Of a DNA stretch of 64,000 bases, positions 12,501 through 21,253 are shown piece after piece. A program made the translations under genes and the position numbers. Below the pieces are notes generated by a model. It was not told the DNA's origin, searched no databases, and was given only the letters and a program-made list of their open reading frames with translations. The stretch is from Rhabdophis nuchalis. Lineage: Eukaryota; Chordata; Lepidosauria; Squamata; Natricidae. The stretch lies in NCBI GenBank assembly GCA_039707465.1, contig CM077645.1, positions 144,019,503-144,083,502 on the forward strand. The letters are read 5' to 3'. Positions within the stretch are counted from its first letter, which is position 1. Every line of letters begins with the position of its first letter.

Positions 12501-13857
12501 GCAATTTATGCAAACCTGATGCCAAAACACTAATAGAATGCAATATACTGCCAATATCTGAATTTTGATTAGGTGCTTTGGTAGTGTTACACTACCAAAT
12601 GCAGGTAGCTACATTTATTTATAGTACTTATTGTCTGGGTATATGTTTCAAATGTCCCATTTTGGCTATTTTCAAGGAGTATCCACATTAATCTGCTAAG
12701 TACCCTATTTTTCGGAGTATAAAACACACTCCCCCCCCCCAAAGTGGATGGAAATGTCTTTACATCTTATACAGCAAATGTTGCTGAAGCCCCGCCTGCC
12801 CGCCATTCCAGCCTGCGGGGATTGCCACAGCACATCGCCGCTGATTACCACCTCCGCATGTCCCGTTTTTGGCCTCCACATATCCCGATTTTGGCCTTCA
12901 TGCATTGTGTTTTTGGCTGGTCCCAGGCAGCAGGGATCTCAACTGCCGCTACCACCAATCCCTGCCACCAGGAACCAGCCAAAATGCAGTGTGCAGAGGC
13001 CAAAAATCATGATGCATGGAGGCTGTGGCAATCCCTGCAATGTGGAACAGCTGATTGGTGGTATTCTGGGAGGCCGATCCAACCGCCAATCAGCTGCTCA
13101 TGCTGAATCAGGCTGCAATAACATGCTGAAACTGACCAGGCTGTTTGCTGCAAGGACTCTAGTCAGATGAATACCGATGGATGCTGGATGCAGAGGCAGA
13201 TTTTTTTTTCTTGTTTTCCTTTCCAAAAGCTAATGTGTGTCTTATCCTCTGGAGTGTCTTATACTCTGAAAAATACGGTAATTTGAATGATTTTTCAGAA
13301 ATGAAGACAACATTTTATTTCCAGTTGATGTTGGCTTGGGATACCAATTTTTATTTTTGTACAAACTATATATCCTTCCTTGGAATATTGCCTAGTTGCA
13401 GTTCTCTTACTGTCATATTAATTATGTCTGCACTTATTTCCTTCTGCTTTGACCCCGTTTAGGAAATGTGACAGGAAACGGGAACTCTACATTCATTTCA
13501 AGTGGACAAGTCATGAATTTTAAGGGTGAAATTATTTTTGTCTACGTTAGTCAGAACTCCCAGGAAGGATCAATGTCTCCTGGATCAAGTGATGACAGCC
13601 TGGGGAACCCAGTGCAAGAGGAAAACTTAAATCGCTGTGAGACATTTGCAGGCAATGCTGAACAGTATAAAGAAAAATGTGCTGAAATGAATACGTATCA
13701 CAGCATGGAATCTGGAGAATCTCAAAGCACCGTAGAAGGATACAAGAGGACTTTTGGGCCTATTGGCCAAGAAGAGAATTGTGAAAACCAGAAGAAGCAC
13801 CTCTCTCATGAAGGCTCACAGCCTATACAAGAGGAAGGGAAGCCAGGATATTCTTAA
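444..13857 (+). CDS. TNFRSF11A: TNFRSF11A (RANK), 3' part, seven spliced coding exons
   Basis: RANK is the type I membrane receptor for RANKL; it drives osteoclast formation and NF-kB signalling through TRAF adaptors. Joining exons 444-587, 1204-1297, 2819-2910, 5972-6079, 8266-8318, 8629-9436 and 13463-13857 gives about 563 residues in one open frame ending in TAA. In order these hold cysteine-rich domains 3 and 4, a transmembrane helix, a basic stop-transfer stretch (YYRSKGK) and a cytoplasmic tail of roughly 430 residues, somewhat longer than I recall for mammals. Conserved blocks include [46 protein letters not shown] and PVQEE. The signal peptide and domains 1-2 precede the window. The 3' neighbour is ZCCHC2, as in other amniotes. 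Identification is by recalled family sequence, not a search. Confidence 0.96.
588..1203 (+). other. TNFRSF11A intron, no recognised repeat
   Basis: AT-rich sequence between the donor at 588 and the acceptor CAG at 1201-1203. I recognise no gene or repeat in it. Confidence 0.5.
1204..1297 (+). CDS. TNFRSF11A: TNFRSF11A exon: start of cysteine-rich domain 4
   Basis: Acceptor CAG 1201-1203, donor GTAAG at 1298. It reads [18 protein letters not shown] and then [13 protein letters not shown] second CAG five bases downstream would put a stop in frame, so 1204 is the supported start. It carries an N-V-S sequon; my recall of the mammalian sequence at this place (SDAFSSTDKC) has none. Confidence 0.94.
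1298..2818 (+). other. TNFRSF11A intron containing a hAT-like element
   Basis: Most of the intron is AT-rich sequence without a named feature. 1480-1610 is rich in alternating purine-pyrimidine TGCATGC motifs. A hAT-like element occupies about 2295-2630 and is listed separately. Confidence 0.5.
2295..2630. mobile_element. hAT-like nonautonomous element (TGCCATAGGTTTGCCATC end)
   Basis: The right end near 2582-2627 reads GCTCTGCATGCC, a GGCATATGTGCC box, and TAGGTTTGCCATC. This resembles the terminal repeat of a widespread reptile hAT family. A related end recurs near 34649-34700. The left boundary is approximate and no target duplication was found. Confidence 0.45.
2819..2910 (+). CDS. TNFRSF11A: TNFRSF11A exon: end of cysteine-rich domain 4
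   Basis: Acceptor TTTAG to 2818, donor GTAAAT at 2911. Phase closes as AA|T, giving N-C-T, an N-glycosylation site also present in mammals. The exon ends [18 protein letters not shown], the membrane-proximal stalk after the last conserved cysteine. Confidence 0.94.
4780..5015 (+). mobile_element. Non-LTR retrotransposon 3' end with C-terminal zinc-finger remnant
   Basis: From 4882 one frame reads [19 protein letters not shown], then [14 protein letters not shown], and stops at TAG 4981. The CPQCGRDC...RIGLFSH pattern is a Cys/His finger of the kind found at the end of some LINE ORFs. It is followed by a short tail (TTGAGACTGAAGGATGCCA). The upstream boundary is approximate. I do not assign a clade. 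Confidence 0.6.
5225..5414. mobile_element. hAT-like MITE (CAGGGGTCTCCAAACC ... GGGGGCCACTG)
   Basis: Ends are imperfect inverted repeats beginning CAGGGG and finishing CCACTG, with internal TCCATGGACTGGCACTGGTCC, typical of Charlie-like hAT elements in amniotes. The 8-bp target duplication is not clear. Confidence 0.6.
5972..6079 (+). CDS. TNFRSF11A: TNFRSF11A exon: transmembrane helix
   Basis: Acceptor TTTTCCAG to 5971, donor GTACGT at 6080. Codons 5983-6054 encode 24 hydrophobic residues ([15 protein letters not shown] then GIIILTVYY), followed by RSKGK. That is a single-pass helix with a cytoplasmic basic anchor, as expected for a type I TNF receptor. Confidence 0.95.
7062..7182. mobile_element. 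hAT MITE with perfect 8-bp target duplication
   Basis: Starts CAGGGGTGTCAAACTCG and ends TTGACAACCCTT. CTCTAAAT flanks it on both sides (7054-7061 and 7183-7190). An 8-bp duplication plus short inverted ends is diagnostic of hAT transposition. Confidence 0.85.
7220..7336. mobile_element. Palindromic hAT MITE with perfect 8-bp target duplication
   Basis: A 117-bp near-perfect foldback. Left end CAGGGGTGTCCAAACTTGGG, and the right end is its reverse complement. TCCTAGAG is present at 7212-7219 and 7337-7344. Related copies lie at 17462-17594, 21707-21840 and 26812-26939. Confidence 0.9.
7462..7490. repeat. GT dinucleotide microsatellite
   Basis: A run of about twelve GT units with one TTT interruption near the end. 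Confidence 0.9.
8266..8318 (+). CDS. TNFRSF11A: TNFRSF11A exon: juxtamembrane cytoplasmic segment
   Basis: A 53-bp exon, donor GTGAAT at 8319, leaving phase 0. It reads [18 protein letters not shown], matching the LTANLWHWINEACG region of mammalian RANK. The acceptor is a tandem CAGCAG: the first (AG 8264-8265) keeps the alanine of the family sequence, and the second would remove one residue. Confidence 0.93.
8319..8628 (+). other. TNFRSF11A intron, 310 bp, no recognised feature
   Basis: Short AT-rich intron ending in the acceptor TTTGCAG at 8622-8628. Nothing else recognised. Confidence 0.6.
8629..9436 (+). CDS. TNFRSF11A: TNFRSF11A large cytoplasmic exon with TRAF motifs
   Basis: An 808-bp exon in one frame; acceptor TTTGCAG, donor GTAAGC at 9437. 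P-M-E-D-E-Y at 8869-8886 fits the TRAF6 pattern P-x-E-x-x-aromatic and aligns with the mammalian PTEDEY site. [12 protein letters not shown] at 8956-8991 is unchanged from my recall of the mammalian sequence. The second half is Ser/Asn-rich and diverged, with an unusual HCCC cluster. An ATG is not expected because this is an internal exon. Confidence 0.95.
9467..9790 (-). mobile_element. Sauria-type tRNA-derived SINE, minus strand
   Basis: Read on the minus strand it has the same body as the copy at 18321-18658, including CCACTTGGTGG, the sequence around CATGACCACATGAC, and a final CCTTTACC-type tail at 9467. The tail lies only about 30 bp after the donor of the preceding RANK exon. It is more diverged than the 18.3 kb copy. 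Confidence 0.7.
10905..11252. mobile_element. hAT nonautonomous element with 8-bp duplication (7/8)
   Basis: Left end CAGAGATCCCCAACC and right end GGTTGGGGACCCCAG are inverted repeats. Flanks are TTACAGGA (10897-10904) and TTACAAGA (11253-11260). The interior has several degenerate copies of a GAAGCTCCACTCA-type motif. Confidence 0.8.
11330..11660. repeat. Degraded copy of the TAGTCCTCGACTTA foldback family
   Basis: Shares GTTGTTAAGTGAA, GGCTTCCCCATT and the AACAAGGACTACTTG end with copies at 16.7, 36.8, 47.6 and 48.0 kb. Boundaries are approximate. Confidence 0.45.
12119..12360 (-). mobile_element. Possible Penelope-like element tail with long inverted repeat
   Basis: The minus strand carries GTGAAAATCTACGAAAACA and a CCATCGAAACGTTGC motif, which resemble 3' ends of Penelope-like elements. 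12264-12306 and 12316-12358 form a foldback of about 42 bp with a short loop. A perfect AT-rich palindrome sits at the other edge (12119-12150). The assignment is tentative. Confidence 0.4.
12703..13278. mobile_element. TA-flanked nonautonomous DNA element (CCGTATTTTTCGG ends)
   Basis: Left end CCCTATTTTTCGGAGTATAA and right end TTATACTCTGAAAAATACGG are inverted repeats, flanked by TA (12701-12702 and 13279-13280). The ends match the larger elements at 21254, 43302 and 53393, but the interior differs and has no minisatellite. The TA duplication suggests the Tc1/mariner superfamily. Confidence 0.75.
13463..13857 (+). CDS. TNFRSF11A: TNFRSF11A terminal coding exon
   Basis: Acceptor CCCGTTTAG to 13462, stop TAA 13855-13857. 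It contains the conserved block around [17 protein letters not shown], then [16 protein letters not shown] (13609-13623) and P-I-Q-E-E (13822-13836) match the two TRAF2/5-type PVQE sites of mammalian RANK. The IVVY signalling motif is I-F-V-Y here (13534-13545). Confidence 0.95.
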
Positions 13858-14665
13858 AGGAGATGGTGCATTGATGCAGACTAATGCTCGTCATTGGTAT
13901 TCAGTCAAAAGAACTGACACAACTACCATTCACTGAACGTGATCTGGAAAACAGAGGCAGATAGCACTAATTAAGGAAAGGAAGCCTTCTGTCGGTTACC
14001 GAGATGTCAGATTGCCAACTGCTGGTTTACAAGGTGGTTCTTTGCTCCAATATAAAAATGGTAGAGGAGAAGGTTGAATACTATTAATGCTATGTGGAAT
14101 ATTTTGATTTTCCAAGAAAAGGGTAGCGTTTGGGGATTCAGAGATGAGGTGCGTTGTGTCATTGCTGTTCTTCCAGATGCCAAGGATTATGTTCCTATGG
14201 AATTGACACATGCTGCTTAAGACTCATTCAGAGGACTTGTGTTTTTAGAATGATAGCTTCTGTTTATGTACAGTGGCAACATTAACACAGCTGCCTTAAC
14301 TGTACTGTAAAAAATAGATGAAAATTCAGTAAAACATAAGTTAGTTTTGTCTGTCCTGATGTTTCAGATAAGATTTCTGCCCTTTTTTTTCCATTTAAAA
14401 TATTTCATGTTCATTCTCTTAAATGTTTGTCCACGAACGTAAATTTTTCAAAAGAATTTGGAATTGCTCTCGCTCTCGGTAAGAGCTAGCTTCATGTCAC
14501 ACTACACTCCTGCTGGGTTGTGTCATAGCTTTTTAAAAGTTTGCCACTGAACGAGTAGCAAATTGTGAGGTGTGCTTATAGAATAGCCCCATCGTTCAGT
14601 GTTTCAATTGCTATGAAGCCCGTGATTCCAAATTAAAGCAATAAAACTTAACACTTTGTGTGTAC
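13858..14665 (+). other. TNFRSF11A: TNFRSF11A 3'UTR
   Basis: Unique, AT-rich sequence from the stop codon to the first good polyadenylation signal. It holds no recognised repeat, whereas repeats begin soon after at about 14795, which supports ending the transcript here. Confidence 0.6.
14640..14645 (+). terminator. Polyadenylation signal AATAAA (TNFRSF11A)
   Basis: AATAAA followed within 12 bases by TTTGTGTGT, a usual GU-rich downstream element. A second AATAAA at 16094-16099 is also followed by GT-rich sequence and could serve a longer transcript. Confidence 0.6.
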
Positions 14666-14794
14666 CCACAACTCCTTCCCACCATATTCTCATTAATGGT
14701 GTAAAAGAAGAATGACTGCTCATGAGCATTTTTTTCCTAAGACAGGCAGGGAAGATGGGGTTGTATATTTTAGATAAGTAACTTAACAACAATC

Positions 14795-15210
14795 CAGGAA
14801 TGTCAAACTCAAAGTCCGTGGAATTCAGCCCGCAGGTTGCTTAGATTTGGTCCGTGGAGCCGACCTGGAAACAGCGAAGGACCGGCCCGCGGTGCCTCTG
14901 CCAGCAAAAATGGAGTTCTGTTTTCGCTGGAAGAGGGTTGCAGGAGCCTGTCACAGCCAAAAACAATTTACGAAGGCTGCATGCGGCCCTCCCAAGCTCC
15001 ATTTTTGCTGGCAGAGAGTTGCAGGAAGCTGTCACAGCCAAAAACGGACCTCAGGAGCCCGTTTTCACTGGCAGAGTGCTCAGGCCAGCACAGCCGCTCC
15101 TGACACAAGTGACACCGAGCCGGCCACACACAGCCTCCCCCCCCCCCTCCTCCCAAGGTCAAATACAACCAAACCTGATGCAGCCCTCAATGAAATTGAG
15201 TTTGACACTG
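14795..15210. mobile_element. hAT-like element (CAGGAATGTCAAACTC ... GAGTTTGACACTG)
   Basis: Terminal inverted repeats frame a GC-rich interior in which a CCAAAAAC...CTGGCAGAG segment is repeated three times (about 14900-15080). Target duplication is not clear. Confidence 0.6.
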
Positions 15211-15691
15211 GTATACACAGAAAAGGTGGCTGGTTCATTTAATATCATGAAATGACCTTAAATCCATATCTGAGGTATGGAATACAGTCCTTTGGCTTGT
15301 ATTGAGGCTGAAATTATATTGTTCTGTATTGACGCTGGCATATTAAGGCTCCAAAGCCTTGAGGAACATCTCTTGACATTAATGACATGCTCTATGCAGT
15401 GTATCTTTTAAAATGTGTAAAACTACAGTAATAATTTTATGAAATGAGGAAGTTAGTTTTTTAGGGAATGTTTATAATAGTTTTATTTGTTAAAATTCTA
15501 ATTTTGTAAAAAGGAAAAAACCACTAATATTTTACCAGCTGTCCCTTTAATACTCACTAACTGTATTATCTCAATATTTCCAACACTTGTTGGTTGCTAG
15601 TAATTATTCCAACAAGTTTGATGGCTGGAATACCAGAGTCAAAAGTTCAGCTTTCCCCCAGCTTTATTTGCAACTTTTCACCTTTCTCATC

Positions 15692-15955
15692 TACAAGTAG
15701 CCCTTGACTTACAACCACGGTTGGGAGCAGAACTTTTGTTGCTAAGTGAGATGGTGGTTAAGTGAGCCACATTCAACTTTATGAACCTTTTGCTGCAGTT
15801 GTTAAGAGAATCACCATGGCTATTAGCTGAATCTGACTTCCTCTATTGACTTTGCTTGTCAGAAGCAGGTTGGGAGGATTGTAAATGGTGATCTGTGATG
15901 CTGCAACTATTGTAAATACATGTTGATTGGCAAGCATCGAGGACTGCTTTTATTG
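15692..15955. repeat. Foldback family copy (CTTGACTTACAACCA)
   Basis: AAGTAGCCCTTGACTTACAA at the left, TTGACTTTGCTTGTCAGAAG in the middle and CATCGAGGACTGCTTT at the right place it in the same family as 16664-17056. Confidence 0.6.
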
Positions 15956-16179
15956 AATTAACACCTATGAAAGTGATGTTAAGAGTAACGGAATACAAAT
16001 ATGGCACAATGTCATCCTACTTCTCTAATTTTGAGTGGAAATTAGTCTTCATTTATTAGGAATATGGAATGAAAAGAAATGAATGAAATCTTGAATAAAG
16101 GGTATATATTCACACACAGTGATGTCTGTGTTTCGTATGTAATTTCTTTTCGATCTTAGAGGAAAGAAAAAGGTATAAA

Positions 16180-16660
16180 ATAGATTTGAGGTTACTATCA
16201 TTTACTGTGTATTACAAGCATATTGTGTTGATATGAGGACAATCGAAGAATCTATTCCATGATATAGAATAAAATGATAAATATAATGGTTTTAATTCAG
16301 CAAGCCGGCCTAGGATAGCCCCCCGTTTCTGACTTTTTAAAAATAAATTATAATTTGGGAAGGTTTTTAACATGGGTTTTAGCATGGGTTAACTAATTTA
16401 ATATATTTTAATTGATATTTATTGTATTTTGTGGTTTTAATAATGCCTGTGCGCTGCCCTGGGTCCTAACAAGGAGAAGGGCGGGGTATAAATTTAATAA
16501 TAAAATAAAATAAAAATAAAAAATAATGTTAAATATATACCAAAAAAACCCCAAGATGCATATATTGGAATCCAGAATGGATTCTGTGTTTCTTGAAGCA
16601 CTAAAGTTGAATACATATAAGCAATGTTAATGTTTTTGTAATACATAAGCTAAATGTATA
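16180..16660 (+). repeat. AT-rich stretch with a truncated CR1/L3-like LINE tail (about 16421-16515)
   Basis: GCGCTGCCCTGGGTCC, then AAGGGCGGGGTATAAAT and an AATAAAATA run match the 3' end of the 2.9 kb LINE at 30270-30343. Only the last 100 bases or so of the element are present. The rest of the stretch is unrecognised. Confidence 0.6.
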
Positions 16661-16663
16661 TAA

Positions 16664-17056
16664 GTAGTCCTCAACTTATAATCACAATTGAGCATTTCCT
16701 TTGCTAAGCAACATTTCCTTTGCTAAGCAAAATAGTTTTGCATCGTTTTATAACCTTTCTTGCCATGGTTGTTAAGTGAATTGCTGCAATTAAGTTAGTA
16801 ATACAGTTAAGTGAATCTGGCTTCCCCATTGACTTTGCTTGTCAGAAGATTTCAAAAGATGATGACATGACCCCAGGACACTGCAACTGTCCTAAATACA
16901 TGCCAGTTGCCAAGCAAGTGAATTTTGATCATGTAACCACAGGAATTTTGATCATGTGACCACAGGGTTTTTCAAAGGTTGTATGAAAAATGGACATTAA
17001 GTCACTTTTTTCACTGCTATTGTAACTTTAAGCAGTCAATAAACAATGATTGTAAA
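16664..17056. repeat. TAGTCCTCAACTTATAA foldback family copy
   Basis: Starts AGTAGTCCTCAACTTATAAT and carries the family core (GGCTTCCCCATTGACTTTGC, ATGACCCCAGGACACTGCAA, AATTTTGATCATGTGACCAC). A small internal duplication of GGAATTTTGATCATGT is present near 16920-16960. The right end is degraded. Confidence 0.7.
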
Positions 17057-17461
17057 TCATCTTTATAATAATCGAGAGAAATATTGGAATGTGCTATTAT
17101 ATTAAGTCAGATGGGCTACCTAGCTTCGAAATAACCATTCCAAAAATCGGCAGTTCTTCAGTGTCTTCCTATTACCTGCTTTTGGGATCTATGTGTGTTC
17201 TAGGTTAATCTTCAAGACACTATTCTGATCCATCAAAATGGTTGTTGTTTTTTTTTAATGGATTTTCTTTTCAGCCTTAATCTCTTTCCATTTGTTGTCT
17301 GTCATTGTATCATCATGAAATTTTTCTACCCAATATTAGTTACATATGTGGGTTTTAACAGTTTTTTTCCATTGTCTATTTGTAGTGAAATATTTAGGGA
17401 ATGTTTAATTTCCACAATGCAATTTTAAAAGAAAATTTCCTATTTTCCTGGTTGTATAGTT
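17057..17461. other. Intergenic, no recognised feature
   Basis: AT-rich sequence up to the MITE at 17462. Nothing recognised. Confidence 0.5.
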
Positions 17462-17594
17462 CAGGGGTCTCTAACCTTGGCAACTTAAAGACTTGTGGAC
17501 TTCAACTCCCAGAATTCCTCAGTCAGCAGCTGGCTGAGGATTTCTGGGAGTTGACGTCCACAAGTCTTAAAGTTGCCAAGGTTGGAAACCCCTG
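17462..17594. mobile_element. hAT MITE, 8-bp duplication (7/8)
   Basis: Left CAGGGGTCTCTAACCTTGG and right CCAAGGTTGGAAACCCCTG ends. GTATAGTT (17454-17461) and GTTTAGTT (17595-17602) flank it. Same family as 7220-7336. Confidence 0.85.
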
Positions 17595-17599
17595 GTTTA

Positions 17600-17928
17600 G
17601 TTGCTAAGTCGTGTCCGACTCTTCGTGACCTATCATGGACTATAGCATAGCAGGCTTCCTCATCTTCACTGGAACTCCACCATTTCCTAGAGTTTGTCCA
17701 AATTCATGTTCATTGAGTCAATGACACTATTTCATCCTCTTCCATCCTCTTCTTCTTTTGCCTTCCATCTTTCCCAACATCAGGGTCTTTTCCAATGAAA
17801 CCAAGGTATTTGAGCTTCAGCTTCATTATCTGTCCTTCCAAAAACCAATCGGTGTCGATTTGCTTTAGGATTGACTGATTTGATTTTGCAGTCCAAAGAA
17901 CTCTTGTGTCTTCCCTGATATAATGCAT
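17600..17928 (-). pseudogene. BovB (RTE) LINE 3' fragment, reverse transcriptase C-terminus
   Basis: On the plus strand AGTTGCTAAGTCGTGTCCGA, then CAACATCAGGGTCTTTTCCA and TTGCAGTCCAAAGAACTCT match the familiar BovB/Bov-tA sequence of cattle. The minus-strand frame reads GKDPDVGKDGRQKKKRMEED, corresponding to the C-terminal GK-DGRRRRG-type end of the BovB polymerase. The 5' part is missing and the copy is decayed. Confidence 0.8.
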
Positions 17929-18305
17929 GTTTTATTCACACCTTTGTCAAATATATGCTCTTTTGTGGACTCACCTTTTACAAGTAGATGTGTTATGCAG
18001 ACGCTTCACTGGAGGAGAATAATGGACAGTAGCAGACTCTATTTATTGTTGCCACAGGAGATTTTTATGAATCACATTCACAAGCTATAAACAGTAGGAA
18101 ATCTGAGATCACACTGGCATTATAATATTGAAGTGATTATGTGGAAAATTAGGAATATGTACCATAATTTTCAAGAAATGTATCTAGAAGAAACTGGCTT
18201 CATAATTGACCTAAAACATTCATTTGAACTTGAGTATTAAAAATCAGGATAAAGTTGTTTAGTGGCACTCAGAAACAAAAATATATTACAGAATTTAATG
18301 TTGCA
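17929..18305. other. Intergenic, no recognised feature
   Basis: AT-rich spacer between the BovB fragment and the SINE target duplication. Nothing recognised. Confidence 0.5.
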
Positions 18306-18320
18306 CTAAATATGAGATCA

Positions 18321-18658
18321 AGGGCTCAGTGGCTAAGATGCTGAGCTTGTCAATCAGAAGGTCAGCAGTTTAGCCGTTCGAATCCCTAGCGCCGTATAAC
18401 AGAGTGAGCTCCCGTTACTTGTCCCAGCTTCTGCCAACCTAGCAGTTCAAAAGCATGTAAAAAATGCAAGTAGAAAAATAGGGACCACTTTGGTGGGAAG
18501 GTAACAGCACTCCATGTGCTTTCGGCATTTAGTCATGCCAGGCACAGGACCACGGAGATGTCTTCAGACAGCGCTGGTTCTTTGGCTTAGAAACTGAGAT
18601 GAGCACCGCCCCTAGAGCCAGAAGCAACTAGCACACATGTGCGGGAGAACCTTTACCT
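18321..18658 (+). mobile_element. Sauria-type tRNA-derived SINE with 15-bp target duplication
   Basis: tRNA-like head with A box near GGCTCAGTGGCTAAG and B box GTTCGAATCCC, a conserved body (CTTGTCCCAGCTTCTGCC) and the short tail GAACCTTTACCT shared with BovB-type LINEs. CTAAATATGAGATCA occurs at 18306-18320 and again at 18657-18671; two bases may belong to the tail. The perfect duplication indicates a fairly recent insertion. Mobilisation by BovB is the expected route for this SINE type. Confidence 0.9.
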
Positions 18659-18671
18659 AAATATGAGATCA

Positions 18672-20186
18672 GATTCATATGAATGATACAAAGATGAGGT
18701 GCATTTTGGTGCACTAAATAAATATTGTTGGTATGAAAATGTATTTTTATTCATTAAGAGTATATGTTCTTAAAACATTTTGAGTGCATTTGTGTAAATC
18801 TTGATTTGGCAGTAAAGCAGGCTTGGTGGGGGGAAGGCCTGAGGAATATAGGTAATTCTTGACTCATGACCATAATGGAGCTTGACCATTAGGGTTGCAA
18901 GCCATAATGGTTGGAAGAGGGCAGGCTGCTAGAAAATGGCCAACACCTGGGCAGCTGTTGCCTTGCCTCTTTAAGCCCTCCCCCAAGCAGTGCAGAAACC
19001 TTGGCTATAAAAGCTGTGTGGAGAGACAACTGAGAGTGCTGGGAGTAGGGAAGGAGGTGTGTATTCTTGTGTGGAAGTAAAGCAACCTGAAGCAGGTAAA
19101 ACGTCTCCAGTAGTTGGATTCACAAAGAGAAGTTGGAAGAGCAGTAGTAGGAAGTGGGATGGTGGGGAAAAGTTGAGTGGTGATAAACAGTGAGAACTAG
19201 ACTGTGGATGGTTGTATCTGTTGCCTAGGAACCTCTGTCGTTGTATTGGCTCTCTTGTGTTTTGGAGCCCACTGACTTGGGTATACTTAAAAGAATATGA
19301 GGGTTTATGTTAAGTGAGGTGACCATATGATCACCTTGCTTAATAACCCCCACCTCTGTTCTCCTTAGTGTTGTCATTAAGGACAGGGTGGGTTGATTGG
19401 GAAAGACCATGGAAGGCCTAATGAAGGTTCAGAACTACCAGCCCATATATCCCACCGCCTCCCCACCTATCCCAAGGCACCCCGTGCTCTGCTTTCCAAC
19501 CCTCAGGGACTCTCCAAACCTTGGGTCTGCTTCCTTGGGTTCTCCACAGGAGTTAGGCCTCTTCCCACCCCCACCAGGCCTCACACCATTCTCCTCACCC
19601 GTAATCTCTCATCACACACTTGCCTTTCAAAAATTTATGTAGTCCTGAGCTCACATTATGGAAGCTACATTGAAATACCTTGAATTTCTAAGACACTGAA
19701 CCCTTTTGTTTGTTGCTCAGCAGTATCTGTTATATCTCTGTTGTGTGCCAGATACAAATGCCTAGTGCAATAACTACTGGAGAAGTAGGTGTTTGAAAGG
19801 CCACATGTGCTTTATTGCTCATGTTTATAATGCAAGAATGTGTTACGGGCCAGCGATAGTATTGCTTTTGTGGCAGAAGTTAAATGTCATATTCCAATTT
19901 TTTTATTGTTAAATGGAATGTAGGCTGCAAAACAAAAATGTATGTTTATTTACTGCAGTACGTTGACAATCAAATTCCTATTAAGTTATTGCGAGCCAAC
20001 TATTCCTACAGTTAAATGAAAGCAAATGAAGAACCACCAAATATGTATCCTACACACAATTCACAAGAACATATGAACAATGATGAGTGAAAAAGAAAGA
20101 TAAAATGTTTTGGGAGAAATATCATGTATCACACATCTGTATCAAATACTGAAACATGTCTGACAAAAATCTTCAATTTAACAACA
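18672..20186. other. Intergenic, mostly unrecognised
   Basis: Contains foldback-family fragments near 18843-18905 and 19300-19390 (TTAAGTGAGGTGACCAT). The interrupting 18910-19290 segment is not recognised. The proline-rich frames at 19393-19683 come from CCCACC-rich sequence and have no homology I recognise. Confidence 0.4.
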
Positions 20187-20194
20187 GGCTTTCC

Positions 20195-20481
20195 CAGTGG
20201 TGGGATCCTCCTGGTTTAACAACCGGTTTGGTGATTGCACCCACTGAGCGCATGTGCACATTTTGAAAAAATCTTCACTTCTGGGTATCTTCGGAGGTGT
20301 AACACAGCTGATTCACGTGGCAATCCACTCTGCCACACGAATCAGCTGAGAAGATAAAGGTCAGAAAATAGGGCGGGTGGATGGGCCCTCTGATCATTGG
20401 CGCAAATTGATTTGCTCCCAGATGATCGTCGGAACTAGCTGTTTCCCCATAGCGGTCCGAATCAGTAGAATCCCACCCCTG
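20195..20481. mobile_element. hAT nonautonomous element (CAGTGGTGGGATCC ... CCCACCCCTG)
   Basis: Inverted ends CAGTGGTGGGAT and ATCCCACCCCTG-like, interior with GTTTAACAACCGGTTTGG. Flanks GGCTTTCC and GACTTACC agree at 6 of 8 positions. Confidence 0.7.
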
Positions 20482-21253
20482 GACTTACCTCACTTCTGCC
20501 ATGGTCATTAAGCAAGTCACCATTAACCCATCACACCACAATGAAACAAAAAATATCAACAAAGTATATTAATAAAGGGGAGTACTTACACCCTGAAGGA
20601 ATGGTCATGTTTATTTCAGACATGAATAATACGCAAATGTAAAACGATTATAAATAGGTTGCTGTTATCAGATTTGTTCCCATCTGTTTCTGTCCTACTC
20701 AAGAAGGGTGTTTCCAACTTGAAAGCAGCAATTATAGCAATTATCACTGGGAGGAGAGATCAGGCCATCTTGTGACCTTGCCCACCTATGCAACATGTGA
20801 GTTGCAAGAATGTGTGGTGTGTACACATTGGCAATTTCCAATAGTAGTCCTCAGAACCAGAAAGTTGACTCCTTGTAGTTACACAATGCATGTACTCAGA
20901 CATATGACACAAACATACATAGAGAAAACATAAGAGATAACAGACAACAGAAACACAGATTCAACATGTTGCCAGAAGAAAATATAAATACTACTAATTA
21001 CTTGGTAGCAGATGTCTGAAAAGGTTGAAAAAACTTTCAGAAGCTGTACTCTGCATGCTTTCCTTACATTCTAAAATTACTTGAATATTTATTTTTAACA
21101 ATATCTATACACATTGTTTATAATTTACCCATAACATCATGGGGAATGACTCAACTGCATGAAAAGGGTATTGATTTGAAAAATATCCCATATTTTGGGT
21201 GAAAAAGACCCAATATTATGTATTTGTACAACTAACACAAATAAACAAACTTA
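20482..21253. other. Intergenic, no recognised feature
   Basis: AT-rich. A short foldback-family scrap may lie at 20490-20530. Nothing else recognised. Confidence 0.4.

Larger units (their letters stand above)
9437..13462 (+). other. TNFRSF11A last intron, about 4 kb, repeat-rich
   Basis: Holds a minus-strand Sauria-type SINE (9467-9790), a hAT element (10905-11252), a degraded foldback-family copy (about 11330-11660), a Penelope-like tail (12119-12360) and a TA-flanked element (12703-13278). The remaining parts (9800-10900, 11660-12110, 12360-12700) show nothing I recognise. Confidence 0.5.

Noticed and set aside
16094..16099. AATAAA as the main TNFRSF11A polyadenylation site
   Set aside because: Kept only as an alternative. 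The site at 14640 has a good GT-rich element and precedes the repeats, while 16094 lies beyond two repeat copies.
18321..18395. tRNA-like sequence with A and B boxes; another on the minus strand near 47160-47235
   Set aside because: These are heads of SINEs: long SINE bodies follow, and at 18.3 kb there is a target duplication. The cloverleaf is not intact.
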